A stretch of DNA of 64,000 nt from JAWVFM01 sp038237625 (lineage in GTDB: Bacteria; Actinomycetota; Thermoleophilia; Solirubrobacterales; 70-9). Each line of letters opens with the position of its first letter. Within the stretch, counting starts at the first letter, position 1. The DNA is taken from the NCBI GenBank assembly GCA_038237625.1, contig JBBRYM010000005.1:108151-172150 (forward strand), given 5' to 3'. The translations under genes were made by a program, and so were the position numbers. This document shows, one piece after another, positions 9,098 through 16,241 of the stretch. A model generated the notes under the pieces. It did not search any database. It worked only from the letters and a program-made list of their open reading frames with translations, and was not told where the DNA came from.

Positions 9098-9568
9098 CTA
9101 TCGCTCCAGGTAGCTCAGCTTGTACTTACCGATCTGGATCTCGTCGGCGTCCTCGAGCTTGTGGGACTCGATGCGGCGGCGGTTGACATACGTTCCGTTC
9201 AGGGATCCGAGGTCGTCGATGTAGTAGCCGTCCTGGCGGTGGACGAGCAGGGCGTGGTTCCGCGAGACGGTGACGTCGTCGAGGAAGACGCCGGCGTCGG
9301 GGGTGCGCCCGATCGACACGCGTTCGGCGTCGACGGTGAAGCTCTCCCCCGCGCGACCTCCGCCGGAGCGGATCACGAGGGCTGCGCCGGACTTGTCGAC
9401 CTCCCGATCGATGTCCACCGGCTGGTACTCGCCGGTTTCGTCGACCCGGTAGGTCATGGTGGTCGGCTCCTCCGCGCCCTCGGGGCGGCCCAGGTACGCG
9501 CCACATTTCTGACAGTAGTTGGCGCCCTCGGGGTTGACGAACCCGCATTCTGGGCAGTGGACCGCCAC
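9098..9568 (-). CDS. Zinc-ribbon FHA-domain protein, GarA-like
   Basis: 156 residues. An N-terminal zinc ribbon (CPECGF and CQKCGAY) is followed by a Thr-rich linker (EEPTTMTYRVDET) and an FHA domain (about 65-156) with the phospho-threonine pocket motifs SIGRTPD, VSRNHALL and GSLNGTYVN. Mycobacterial GarA/Odhl is a kinase-switched FHA inhibitor of 2-oxoglutarate metabolism; its N-terminal phosphosite is ETTS, and PTT/DET here could play that role (inference). GTG start with GAAGAGGAA upstream. It lies in an operon with the MerR gene downstream and rsiG upstream. Confidence 0.85.
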   Translation of the reverse strand: MAVHCPECGFVNPEGANYCQKCGAYLGRPEGAEEPTTMTYRVDETGEYQPVDIDREVDKSGAALVIRSGGGRAGESFTVDAERVSIGRTPDAGVFLDDVTVSRNHALLVHRQDGYYIDDLGSLNGTYVNRRRIESHKLEDADEIQIGKYKLSYLER

Positions 9569-9595
9569 GGTCAGTGATTCCTCTTCGAGGTCACG

Positions 9596-9862
9596 TCAGT
9601 CGCCCTCCCCTCCCACGGGGCTCTCGACCTTGCCGAGGAGGATGTCCGTCAGGGTCTGCACGTCGTTACCGGAGATGAGTGAGCCGCCGGCGTCGCGCTT
9701 GGACTTCAGGCGGTTGACGAGCTCGGCCCGCAGGATGTCGATCTTGCCGTGCAGCAGGCGGCGCCGGTACGAGACCTCGCGCTCGTCGTCCTTGAGGCTC
9801 TCGATCGTCGACTTGAGCTCTTCGTCGCTCATCGAGCCGACGTCGGGGAACGTTTCTTCCAC
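9596..9862 (-). CDS. rsiG: RsiG-type c-di-GMP-binding anti-sigma factor
   Basis: 88 residues from GTG 9862. Mostly helical (MSDEELKSTIESLKDDE...). Near residues 37-53 it carries E-x3-S-x2-R-x3-H-x3-D, matching the c-di-GMP-binding signature E-x3-S-x2-R-x3-Q-x3-D of Streptomyces RsiG except for His at the Gln position. There is only one copy, as described for the homodimeric RsiG of Rubrobacter, whereas Streptomyces RsiG has two. RsiG holds sigma factor WhiG inactive when c-di-GMP is bound. The start is fixed by AGGAGG 8 bases upstream and by a TATAAT promoter located inside the longer possible frame. No whiG gene is in the window. Confidence 0.75.
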   Translation of the reverse strand: MEETFPDVGSMSDEELKSTIESLKDDEREVSYRRRLLHGKIDILRAELVNRLKSKRDAGGSLISGNDVQTLTDILLGKVESPVGGEGD

Positions 9863-9876
9863 TTGCTGGTCCTCCT
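9863..9876 (-). promoter_or_regulatory. Shine-Dalgarno AGGAGG of rsiG
   Basis: AGGAGG at 9871-9876 (minus strand) is 8 bases before GTG 9862 and decides the rsiG start, discarding an ATG at 9931. Confidence 0.75.
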
Positions 9877-9911
9877 GTATTCGTTGCGAGCCTCTGCCGC
9901 CGCCGAAAACG

Positions 9912-9938
9912 ATTATAGGCTGGTCTGGCAAACGTCAA
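9912..9938 (-). promoter_or_regulatory. Sigma-70-type promoter of rsiG-FHA-MerR operon
   Basis: TATAAT at 9912-9917 with TTGACG at 9933-9938 (15-base spacer, slightly short). A transcript would start near 9905 and have a leader of about 43 bases with a strong Shine-Dalgarno sequence. This is the nearest match to the housekeeping consensus in the window. Confidence 0.7.
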
Positions 9939-9960
9939 GTAGAGGTTGAGCGTTTGGGGC

Positions 9961-10623
9961 TCAGCGTGCAGGCCGCGCTCGCTCGGGAGCCTCGGCGCGT
10001 GCGCGCCCGGACCGAACGTAGAGAAGCGTTGCCAGGAGGCCGGTCACGAGCCCGGCCACGAAGATGGTCGTGGTGAGCGGGCTATCGATGACCTGCGTCC
10101 AGAACAGCCCGCCGAACACCAGGAAGGCGCCGATCCGCCCGACCCAGTTGATCTCGATCTCGATGCCGCGGCGAATCGCGAGCTCCGACAGCGCGAGGAC
10201 ACTGATTTCCCGGGCCGCGACGATCGCGAGACCCCACCGGGGAAGGAGCTCGAAGTGCCAGCACACGACGATGCCCGAGAGCACGCTCAGGCGGTCGATC
10301 ACGGGATCCATCAGGGCCCCCAGGCGCGAGTACTGGCCGGTGGCCCGCGCCAGGAAGCCGTCGATGAAGTCGCCGAGGGTGATCCAGAGATAGAGCAGTA
10401 TCGCCACGGCGTCTCGGCCATCGCCGGAGCCGAGGGCGATGATGAGGTAGGGCGGGATCGCGAGCAGGCGCAGGTACCCGACGAGGTTGGGAATGGTGAG
10501 CGGTCGCAGCGGCTCCCCGCGGCGGGTCTGGCGCGGGCGTGGCCCGGAACGATCGAGGCCGGTGAGGCGGCGAAAGCCGCGGGCGCGCGGCGAGCCCGGA
10601 GGCGTTGCGGGATCGCCTGCCAC
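9961..10623 (-). CDS. pgsA: CDP-alcohol phosphatidyltransferase (PgsA-like)
   Basis: An integral membrane enzyme that joins CDP-diacylglycerol to an alcohol, most likely glycerol-3-phosphate (phosphatidylglycerophosphate synthase). The complete signature D-x2-DG-x2-AR-x8-G-x3-D-x3-D is present (DFIDGFLAR ... GALMDPVID, about 85-109), followed by three to four hydrophobic segments. GTG 10623 is chosen because it begins 10 bases after the proS stop; a longer frame would overlap proS. The first 40 or so residues are basic and low complexity. Paralogues for phosphatidylinositol phosphate or cardiolipin cannot be excluded. Confidence 0.8.
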   Translation of the reverse strand: MAGDPATPPGSPRARGFRRLTGLDRSGPRPRQTRRGEPLRPLTIPNLVGYLRLLAIPPYLIIALGSGDGRDAVAILLYLWITLGDFIDGFLARATGQYSRLGALMDPVIDRLSVLSGIVVCWHFELLPRWGLAIVAAREISVLALSELAIRRGIEIEINWVGRIGAFLVFGGLFWTQVIDSPLTTTIFVAGLVTGLLATLLYVRSGRARAEAPERARPAR

Positions 10624-10633
10624 GGGCCTGGGC

Positions 10634-12319
10634 TCAGCCTCCCTGCTTGATCCTGGCGGCAAGAGCCTCTGCGGCCCCATCCAGCGGCAGCCGCTCGTCC
10701 TCGCCGGTCGCTCTCCCCTGGAGCTCCACCTCGCCCTCCGCAAGCGTGCGGCGGCCGATGGTTATCCGCAGCGGACAGCCGAGAAGCTCGGCGTCGGTCA
10801 GCTTCTCGCCGGCCCCGCCGCCGCGGTCGTCGTAGACGACGTCGACCCCGGCGTCGCGAAGCTGGGAATAAAGACCTTCGGCCGCGTCGCTCACCTCGTC
10901 ACCGGCCTTGCCCAGGCCAACCAGATGCACCTGCCAGGGCGCGAGCGCGGCGGGCCAGACGATGCCGCGATCGTCGGCGCCCTGCTCAACCGCCGCCGCC
11001 GCGATCCTCGCCGGCCCGATGCCATAGCTGCCCATCACGATCGGCCGCTCGGAGCCGCTCTCGTCGAGGTAGGTGGCACCGAGCGGCTCGGAGTAGCGCG
11101 TTCCCAGCTTGAAGATGTTCCCGACCTCGATCGCGGGCTCGATCTCGATCGTGCCGCCCCCAGGGGCGACGTCGCCCGCCTCGACGTTGCGGACGTCGAG
11201 CTCGGTGAACTCGAAGTCGCGTCCCGGCTTGATCCCGATGAGGTGGGTATCGGCGCGGTTGGCGCCGCCGTAAAAGCCATCGCCGCGGATCGCGGCGTCC
11301 TTGACCACAGGCACCTCTGCGCCGACGGGGCCGATGAAACCGGGCGGGCCGAGCTCGGCCTCGATCTCCTCGGGCTCGGCCTGGCGGAAGTCGGCGCCGA
11401 GCGCATTTCGCAGCTTGGTCTCGTTCAGGCGGTGGTCGCCGCGCACCATCACCAGCACCATCCCGCGGCCCTCGACGATCACGGGAAGCGACTTCAGGGC
11501 CGCTCCCGCAGGGACGCCCAGCGCGCCTGCGACATCCTCCACCGTGGTCAGCCCAGGCGTGGGTACCTCGCGCGGAACGTCGAGGCTCGGGGGCATCTCC
11601 ACCGGCTGCGGCTCCGCCGACGCAACCTCGACGTTGGCCGCATATCCAGGCGCGAGCGCCACCTCGTTCTCGCCCGCCGCGCAGGGCGCCATGTACTCGT
11701 GCGCTCCGGATCCGCCCATCATCCCGACGTCCGACTGCACCCGGTGCCAGCGCAGCCCGCACCGGTCCAGAATTCGCTCGTAGGCACCGACGTGCAATTG
11801 GTAGCTTCGGTCCAGACCCTCCTCGTCGCGATCGAAGCTGTAGGAGTCCTTCATCGTGAACTCGCGTGTCCGAAGCACGCCGGCACGCGGTCGCGGCTCG
11901 TCGCGCTCCTTCACCTGCAGGTGGTAGAGGATCATCGGCAACTCCCGGTACGAGCGGATCTCGCCGGAGACGTGAGTTGTCACGGCCTCCTCGTGCGTCA
12001 TCGCGAGGACGTGCTCGGCGTCCTTGCGGTCGCGGAGCTTGAAGAGCTCGGAGATCTCATAGCGACCGGTGCGCTTCCAGATGTCGGCGGGCTGGAGGAC
12101 GGGCATCAGCATCTCCTGCCCGCCGATGGCGTCGAGCTCGTCGCGAATGATCGCCTCGATCCGCTTGATGACCCGGTATCCGGCCGGCAGCCAGGTCCAA
12201 AGGCCGGCTCCCAGCTGGCGGATGAGCCCCGCTCTCATCATCAGCCGGTGCGAGACGGCCTCGGCGTCGGCGGGGTCGTCGCGAAGGGTGGGAAGGAAGT
12301 AGCCGGAGAGCCGTGTCAC
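10634..12319 (-). CDS. proS: Prolyl-tRNA synthetase, bacterial type
   Basis: Charges tRNA-Pro in the cytoplasm. 561 residues with class II motif 1 (about 40-60), motif 2 (HLQVKERDEPRPRAGVLRTRE, about 135-155), an insertion editing domain (about 225-395, removes Ala-tRNA-Pro), motif 3 (MGSYGIGPAR) and the anticodon-binding domain. This is the bacterial rather than archaeal/eukaryal form. GTG start, with a TAGCCT -10 hexamer (12328-12333) that overlaps the stop codon of the upstream TetR gene. Confidence 0.97.
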   Translation of the reverse strand: MTRLSGYFLPTLRDDPADAEAVSHRLMMRAGLIRQLGAGLWTWLPAGYRVIKRIEAIIRDELDAIGGQEMLMPVLQPADIWKRTGRYEISELFKLRDRKDAEHVLAMTHEEAVTTHVSGEIRSYRELPMILYHLQVKERDEPRPRAGVLRTREFTMKDSYSFDRDEEGLDRSYQLHVGAYERILDRCGLRWHRVQSDVGMMGGSGAHEYMAPCAAGENEVALAPGYAANVEVASAEPQPVEMPPSLDVPREVPTPGLTTVEDVAGALGVPAGAALKSLPVIVEGRGMVLVMVRGDHRLNETKLRNALGADFRQAEPEEIEAELGPPGFIGPVGAEVPVVKDAAIRGDGFYGGANRADTHLIGIKPGRDFEFTELDVRNVEAGDVAPGGGTIEIEPAIEVGNIFKLGTRYSEPLGATYLDESGSERPIVMGSYGIGPARIAAAAVEQGADDRGIVWPAALAPWQVHLVGLGKAGDEVSDAAEGLYSQLRDAGVDVVYDDRGGGAGEKLTDAELLGCPLRITIGRRTLAEGEVELQGRATGEDERLPLDGAAEALAARIKQGG

Positions 12320-12330
12320 GGGCGCTCAGG

Positions 12331-12957
12331 CTACCCGGCGCGCGCAAGCATCCGCTCGAAGCCCTCCCACAGCAGCGCCATCGCGACGTTGGCGACCTGC
12401 TCCCGCGAGACCTCCCGGTGCTCGAACCACCACTCGACGAGGCCGTTGGTCGCGGCCTGGGACGCGCGAGCGAGCATGAGGGCCGCCGTGTGGCGCTCGA
12501 GCCCCTCCAGCTCCATCTGCGGGGGAGCGCCGATCTCGATCAACGCGGCGATGCCGGTCGTCGCCGTCTGGTGGATCCGCCGCCAGGTCGCCGCAATCTT
12601 CGGGTCGGCCGGGGGGTCGCGGAACAGGAACCGCCAGGCGAACGGATCCTCCTCGACAAGCGTGAAAAAAAGCCGGATGGACTGCTGAAACATCACGAGG
12701 GGCTCCCCCGGCTCGATCGCCGTGATCGAGCGAGCAACCAGGGACTGTCCGTGGCGCTCGAGCAATTCGATGTGGAGATCGCGCTTCGAGTGGAAATGGT
12801 CATAGATCACGGAGGCGACCACCCCGGCCCGGCCGGCGATCTCCCCCATCGCGGCGTCCGGATAGCCGCGCTCCGCGAACACCTGCGTGGCCGCGTCGAG
12901 GATACGCTCGCGCCGTTCCGTCGCGCTCAGGCGCTTGCGGATTGCGGGGCCGCTCAT
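12331..12957 (-). CDS. TetR-family repressor
   Basis: 208 residues from ATG 12957. N-terminal HTH: RERILDAATQVFAERGYPDA, then VVASVIYDHFHSKRDLH for the recognition part. The C-terminal ligand domain is typical (about 60-208). The start is favoured because TACTAT lies exactly 6 bases before this ATG, giving a leaderless mRNA. Two palindromic operators lie between this gene and the divergent membrane/CMD gene, and the nearer one covers its own -10 box. It is therefore almost certainly autorepressed and controls its neighbour. The inducer is unknown. Confidence 0.9.
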   Translation of the reverse strand: MSGPAIRKRLSATERRERILDAATQVFAERGYPDAAMGEIAGRAGVVASVIYDHFHSKRDLHIELLERHGQSLVARSITAIEPGEPLVMFQQSIRLFFTLVEEDPFAWRFLFRDPPADPKIAATWRRIHQTATTGIAALIEIGAPPQMELEGLERHTAALMLARASQAATNGLVEWWFEHREVSREQVANVAMALLWEGFERMLARAG

Positions 12958-12958
12958 A

Positions 12959-12976
12959 ACCGAATAGTAATTCGGT
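12959..12976. promoter_or_regulatory. TetR operator 1
   Basis: ACCGAAT-AGTA-ATTCGGT, a perfect 7-bp palindrome with a 4-base centre, ends 2 bases from the TetR start codon and overlaps its -10 hexamer TACTAT. Confidence 0.8.
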
Positions 12977-12993
12977 AAGATCATGCCCGCGTA

Positions 12994-13011
12994 ACCGAAC
13001 ATTCATTCGGT
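12994..13011. promoter_or_regulatory. TetR operator 2
   Basis: ACCGAAC-ATTC-ATTCGGT repeats operator 1 with one mismatch in the arms. The two sites are 35 bases apart start to start, and this one lies 16 bases before the start of the divergent gene. Confidence 0.8.
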
Positions 13012-13027
13012 AACCGAGGAGGTACCA

Positions 13028-14065
13028 ATGCAGAACTCCACCAGCCCTCTCCCCCGCGCCGGGCTAATGCGCGCCGGCCTCGTCGCTCTCGGCATTCCCC
13101 AGCTCGCCCTGGGCATCTGGGCGCTGATCTCCCCGACCGGGTTCTACGGAACGTTCCCGGTGATCGCCGGCCAACATTGGCTCCCCTCATATGGGCCCTA
13201 CGACAGCCACCTGGTCACGGACGTCGGCTCCACGTTTCTGGCCATCGGCCTGCTGATGCTGCTCGCCGCCATTTTCCTCGAGCGCCGCCTGGCGCAGGTG
13301 GCGCTGGTGGCCTACCTCGCCTACGGCATCCCCCATTTCATCTTCCATGTCACGAATGACGACGTGCTCAGCTCCGGCGCCCGGGCCGTCAACGGCGCCT
13401 CGCTTGGCCTCGGCCTGCTCTCGGCGCTCGCGCTGCTCGGCTTGGTCAGCCGCGGTCACGGCAGGTCCCGCGTCCACACGCCGCGGCCGGCCGGCTCCGC
13501 CAGCAGGGTTGGTTCCCCGCCGGGCGGCCTGCTGACCAAGATCGTCCGGGCCTACAGCCGCCACCAGTACGGCGGCGAGGCCACCCCAGGCGACGTATTT
13601 CGCCATCACGTGCCGCTGCTCCTGGGCTACGGAGCCTTCGAGACGGCGATCGAGCGGTCGCATTCCGTTCCCGAGCGCCTGAAGATTCTCGCCGAGACCC
13701 GCGCCGCCACAGTCGTCGGCTGCGAATGGTGCATGGACTTCGCTTCGTTTTTGGCCCGCCAGCGGTCGGGCCTCACCGACGCCGAGCTCATGAATCTCCC
13801 CCGCTACAGGGAGAGCGAGCTCTTCGACGAGCTGGACCGCCTGGCCCTCGACTACGCGACCGCGATGAGCCGAACCCCGGCCGACGTCGACGACGAGTTA
13901 TTCGGTCGCCTTCGTGCGCAGTTCAGCGACCGCCAGCTGGTCGAGTTGACCAGCGCAATCGCCATCGAGAACTTCCGGGCGCGCTTCAACGGCGCGCTTG
14001 GCATGGAGCCGCAGGGGTTCTCTGAGGGAGCGTTCTGCGTGATCCCGGATCCGACACCGGCCTGA
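13028..14065 (+). CDS. Membrane domain fused to carboxymuconolactone decarboxylase-like domain
   Basis: 345 residues. The first 140 or so contain four predicted transmembrane helices (ALISPTGFYG between the first two). After a Pro/Arg-rich linker, residues about 185-345 form a CMD/AhpD-like domain with the redox-type pair in VVGCEWCMDFASF. CMD proteins include peroxidase-partner disulfide reductases and decarboxylases; this CxxC-containing form suggests a thiol redox function, but the substrate is unknown. GAGGAGG precedes the ATG. Expression is controlled by the divergent TetR protein through the two operators upstream. In many actinobacteria the two halves are separate genes. Confidence 0.75.
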   Translation: MQNSTSPLPRAGLMRAGLVALGIPQLALGIWALISPTGFYGTFPVIAGQHWLPSYGPYDSHLVTDVGSTFLAIGLLMLLAAIFLERRLAQVALVAYLAYGIPHFIFHVTNDDVLSSGARAVNGASLGLGLLSALALLGLVSRGHGRSRVHTPRPAGSASRVGSPPGGLLTKIVRAYSRHQYGGEATPGDVFRHHVPLLLGYGAFETAIERSHSVPERLKILAETRAATVVGCEWCMDFASFLARQRSGLTDAELMNLPRYRESELFDELDRLALDYATAMSRTPADVDDELFGRLRAQFSDRQLVELTSAIAIENFRARFNGALGMEPQGFSEGAFCVIPDPTPA

Positions 14066-14083
14066 GCGACGCCGAGTGCGATG

Positions 14084-14097
14084 GCTAGGCTCCAGGC
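14084..14097 (+). promoter_or_regulatory. -10 element TAGGCT, leaderless start
   Basis: TAGGCT followed by 6 bases and then the ATG at 14098. This is exact leaderless spacing; no Shine-Dalgarno sequence is present. Confidence 0.55.
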
Positions 14098-14364
14098 ATG
14101 GGTTTTCTCGCCTGGATCATCCTCGGGCTCTTCGCGGGCACGATCGCGCAGGCGCTCGTGCCCGGCCGCACGGAGCCGCGCGGATGCGTGGGCTCGACCG
14201 CGATCGGGATCCTCGGGGCCCTGATCGGCGGCTACCTGGCGACGCGTCTGGGAATCGGCAAGGTCAAGCATTTCTTCGACCTCGAAACCTGGCTCATCGC
14301 GATCGGCGGCGCCGCGCTGCTCCTGATCGTGATCCGGATGCTGGGCGGCTCGCCGCGGCGCTGA
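14098..14364 (+). CDS. GlsB/YeaQ/YmgE-family stress membrane protein
   Basis: An 88-residue integral membrane protein with three hydrophobic helices and the family motifs GLFAGTIAQALVPGR and GILGALIGGYLATRLG. The family (transglycosylase-associated) is induced by envelope or acid stress; the molecular role is not established. The start codon follows a -10 box by 6 bases. Confidence 0.85.
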   Translation: MGFLAWIILGLFAGTIAQALVPGRTEPRGCVGSTAIGILGALIGGYLATRLGIGKVKHFFDLETWLIAIGGAALLLIVIRMLGGSPRR

Positions 14365-14403
14365 GTGCGGCCCCCCGCGACGGGCAGCTGAGAAGCTATC
14401 GGC

Positions 14404-14820
14404 GTGTCCCCTCTCGCCCTCTACGTAACGGTGATCGCGATCGTGCTGGTCCTCGCGGTGGCGCTTCGATTCCTGATCCTCGTCCCGACCCGTGCCTGCA
14501 TCCAGTGCGACAAGGTGGTGGCCGTCACCGCGCCCAGTTGCCGGCATTGCGGGCACCGCTACACCGCCGAGGACCGGGAGCTCATGAGATCGCGCGCCGA
14601 GGGCCGCGCACGCCAACCGGCGCCAGAGCCGGCGCCAATGACATCCGGCCCCGTCGCGGCGCGGCCGGCCCGCCCTCGCACCGGCGTCCCGAGGTTGGAG
14701 TGCATCCGCTGCGGCGGCGAGGTGGCGCTCACCGCGCTCACCTGCCGTCATTGCGGGCACCGCTACTCGGCCGCCGAACTGGCGCGGATGAGGCCCGTCA
14801 GCAACACTCGAGGTCGCTGA
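14404..14820 (+). CDS. Membrane-anchored tandem zinc-ribbon protein
   Basis: 138 residues from GTG. One N-terminal transmembrane helix (about 5-27) is followed by two near-identical zinc ribbons: CIQCDKVVAVTAPSCRHCGH (about 35-54) and CIRCGGEVALTALTCRHCGH (about 100-119). They are joined by a Pro/Ala-rich linker. Each has CxxC-x(11)-CxxC spacing. I know no function for this arrangement; it may bind protein partners or nucleic acid at the membrane. It stands 39 bases after the GlsB-like gene. Confidence 0.65.
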   Translation: MSPLALYVTVIAIVLVLAVALRFLILVPTRACIQCDKVVAVTAPSCRHCGHRYTAEDRELMRSRAEGRARQPAPEPAPMTSGPVAARPARPRTGVPRLECIRCGGEVALTALTCRHCGHRYSAAELARMRPVSNTRGR

Positions 14821-14861
14821 CGACGAGGTCGAGGTGGTCGATCGCTTCCACGCGGCTGGGC

Positions 14862-16145
14862 CTACGCGCGGGTGAAACGCCGGCTCGCAGTCGGCGAGGC
14901 TTCCTCGTCGAGGCGCGGCTTTACGGGCTTCAGGAAAGGCTCGGCGGTCACGTCCCGGCCCTCGGCCTCGGCAGCGGCCGCCTCCATCGCGGCGATGCGC
15001 TCAGGAGTCAGCTCGCCGGCGTTCTCCTCCTCGATCTTGCGCAGCCACTCGGCGCCCTCCGCGGACTTGCGCTCGTCGAACTCGACCTTGCCGCGGTCGA
15101 GCGAGCGATCGATCTCCGTGAACAGGGCGTCCACGAGCTCGTCCTGCGGAACCTTCCGCAGCGGCTTGCCGTGGGCGAAGATCAGGCCCTCGTTTCTCGC
15201 GCCGGCGATGCCGAAGTCAGCGTGCGAGGCCTCGCCGATCCCGTTCACGGCGCACCCAAGGACCGCCACCTCGACCGGCTCGGGATAGCGCTCCAAGCGC
15301 TGCTCGATCTCGGCGACGACGGTGTCCATGTCGAACTGAAGCCGCCCGCAGGTGGGGCAGGCGATCAGCACCGGGCCGCGCTCGCGGATCTGAAGGGCCT
15401 TGAGGATCTCCCAGGCGACCTTGACCTCCTCCTCGGCGTGGAAGGTGGAAAGGCTGATCCGGATCGTGTCGCCGACGCCGTCGGCGAGCAGCGTGCCGAG
15501 CCCGACGGCGGACTTCAGGGATCCCGACCACTTCGTTCCCGCCTCGGTGATCCCGAGGTGAAGCGGATACGGGACCTTCTCGGAGAGCAGGCGGTTGGCC
15601 GCGATCGTGTTGGGGACGTTGGTCGACTTGATCGAGACCTTGAAATTCTCGAAATCCAGGGACTCCATGAGCTCGCAGAACCCCACGGCGGCCTGAACCA
15701 GCGCGTCGACGGGCTTGGTGCGCTCCAGCTCGTGAAGGTGCTTGGGCAGCGAGCCGGAGTTGACGCCGATGCGCATCGGGACCCCCGCGGCCGTCGCCCG
15801 CTCGGCGACCTCCGCCACCTTCTCGCGGCCGCCGATGTTGCCGGGGTTGAGGCGGATGCAATGGGCGCCGGCGTCGATGGCCTTCAGCGCCAGGGTGTGG
15901 TTGAAGTGGATGTCGGCGATCACCGGGATCGGCGACTCCTTGACGATCGTCTTCAGGGCGTCGACGTCCTTCTCGCGCGGCACGGCGACGCGAACGAGGT
16001 CGGCTCCCGCGTCGGCGACGTCGGCGATCTGCGCCATCGTCGCCTCGAGATTGGCCGTCTCGGTCTTCGTCATCGTCTGCACGGCGACGGGGGCCCCGCC
16101 GCCGATGGGCACGTCCTTCACCCAGATCTGGCGCTTGGAAGCCAT
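14862..16145 (-). CDS. ispG: 4-hydroxy-3-methylbut-2-enyl diphosphate synthase
   Basis: The iron-sulfur enzyme of the penultimate MEP-pathway step (MEcPP to HMBPP). 427 residues: a TIM barrel (about 1-250) followed by the cluster domain with CPTCGR and GCAVNGIGEASHAD, which supplies the three Cys ligands. An acidic C-terminal extension of about 60 residues is unlike the E. coli enzyme. dxr of the same pathway lies 5 kb upstream on the same strand. The gene is separated from rseP by the acyl-CoA ligase and amine-oxidase genes, although rseP-ispG is the usual order. Confidence 0.96.
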   Translation of the reverse strand: MASKRQIWVKDVPIGGGAPVAVQTMTKTETANLEATMAQIADVADAGADLVRVAVPREKDVDALKTIVKESPIPVIADIHFNHTLALKAIDAGAHCIRLNPGNIGGREKVAEVAERATAAGVPMRIGVNSGSLPKHLHELERTKPVDALVQAAVGFCELMESLDFENFKVSIKSTNVPNTIAANRLLSEKVPYPLHLGITEAGTKWSGSLKSAVGLGTLLADGVGDTIRISLSTFHAEEEVKVAWEILKALQIRERGPVLIACPTCGRLQFDMDTVVAEIEQRLERYPEPVEVAVLGCAVNGIGEASHADFGIAGARNEGLIFAHGKPLRKVPQDELVDALFTEIDRSLDRGKVEFDERKSAEGAEWLRKIEEENAGELTPERIAAMEAAAAEAEGRDVTAEPFLKPVKPRLDEEASPTASRRFTRA

Positions 16146-16241
16146 ATGGACTCAACATTGTGACAGCGACGCGGATCTGGCTATGAGGGGCTTTAGCTCC
16201 GAAACCAGCATGGCGACCACAAGCCGCCACTAAACCAACGC

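Noticed and set aside
10487..12688. A 733-residue plus-strand open frame
   Set aside because: Antisense to proS and part of tetR, both of which are firmly identified.
14076..16163. A 695-residue plus-strand open frame
   Set aside because: Crosses two small genes in another frame and runs antisense to ispG.
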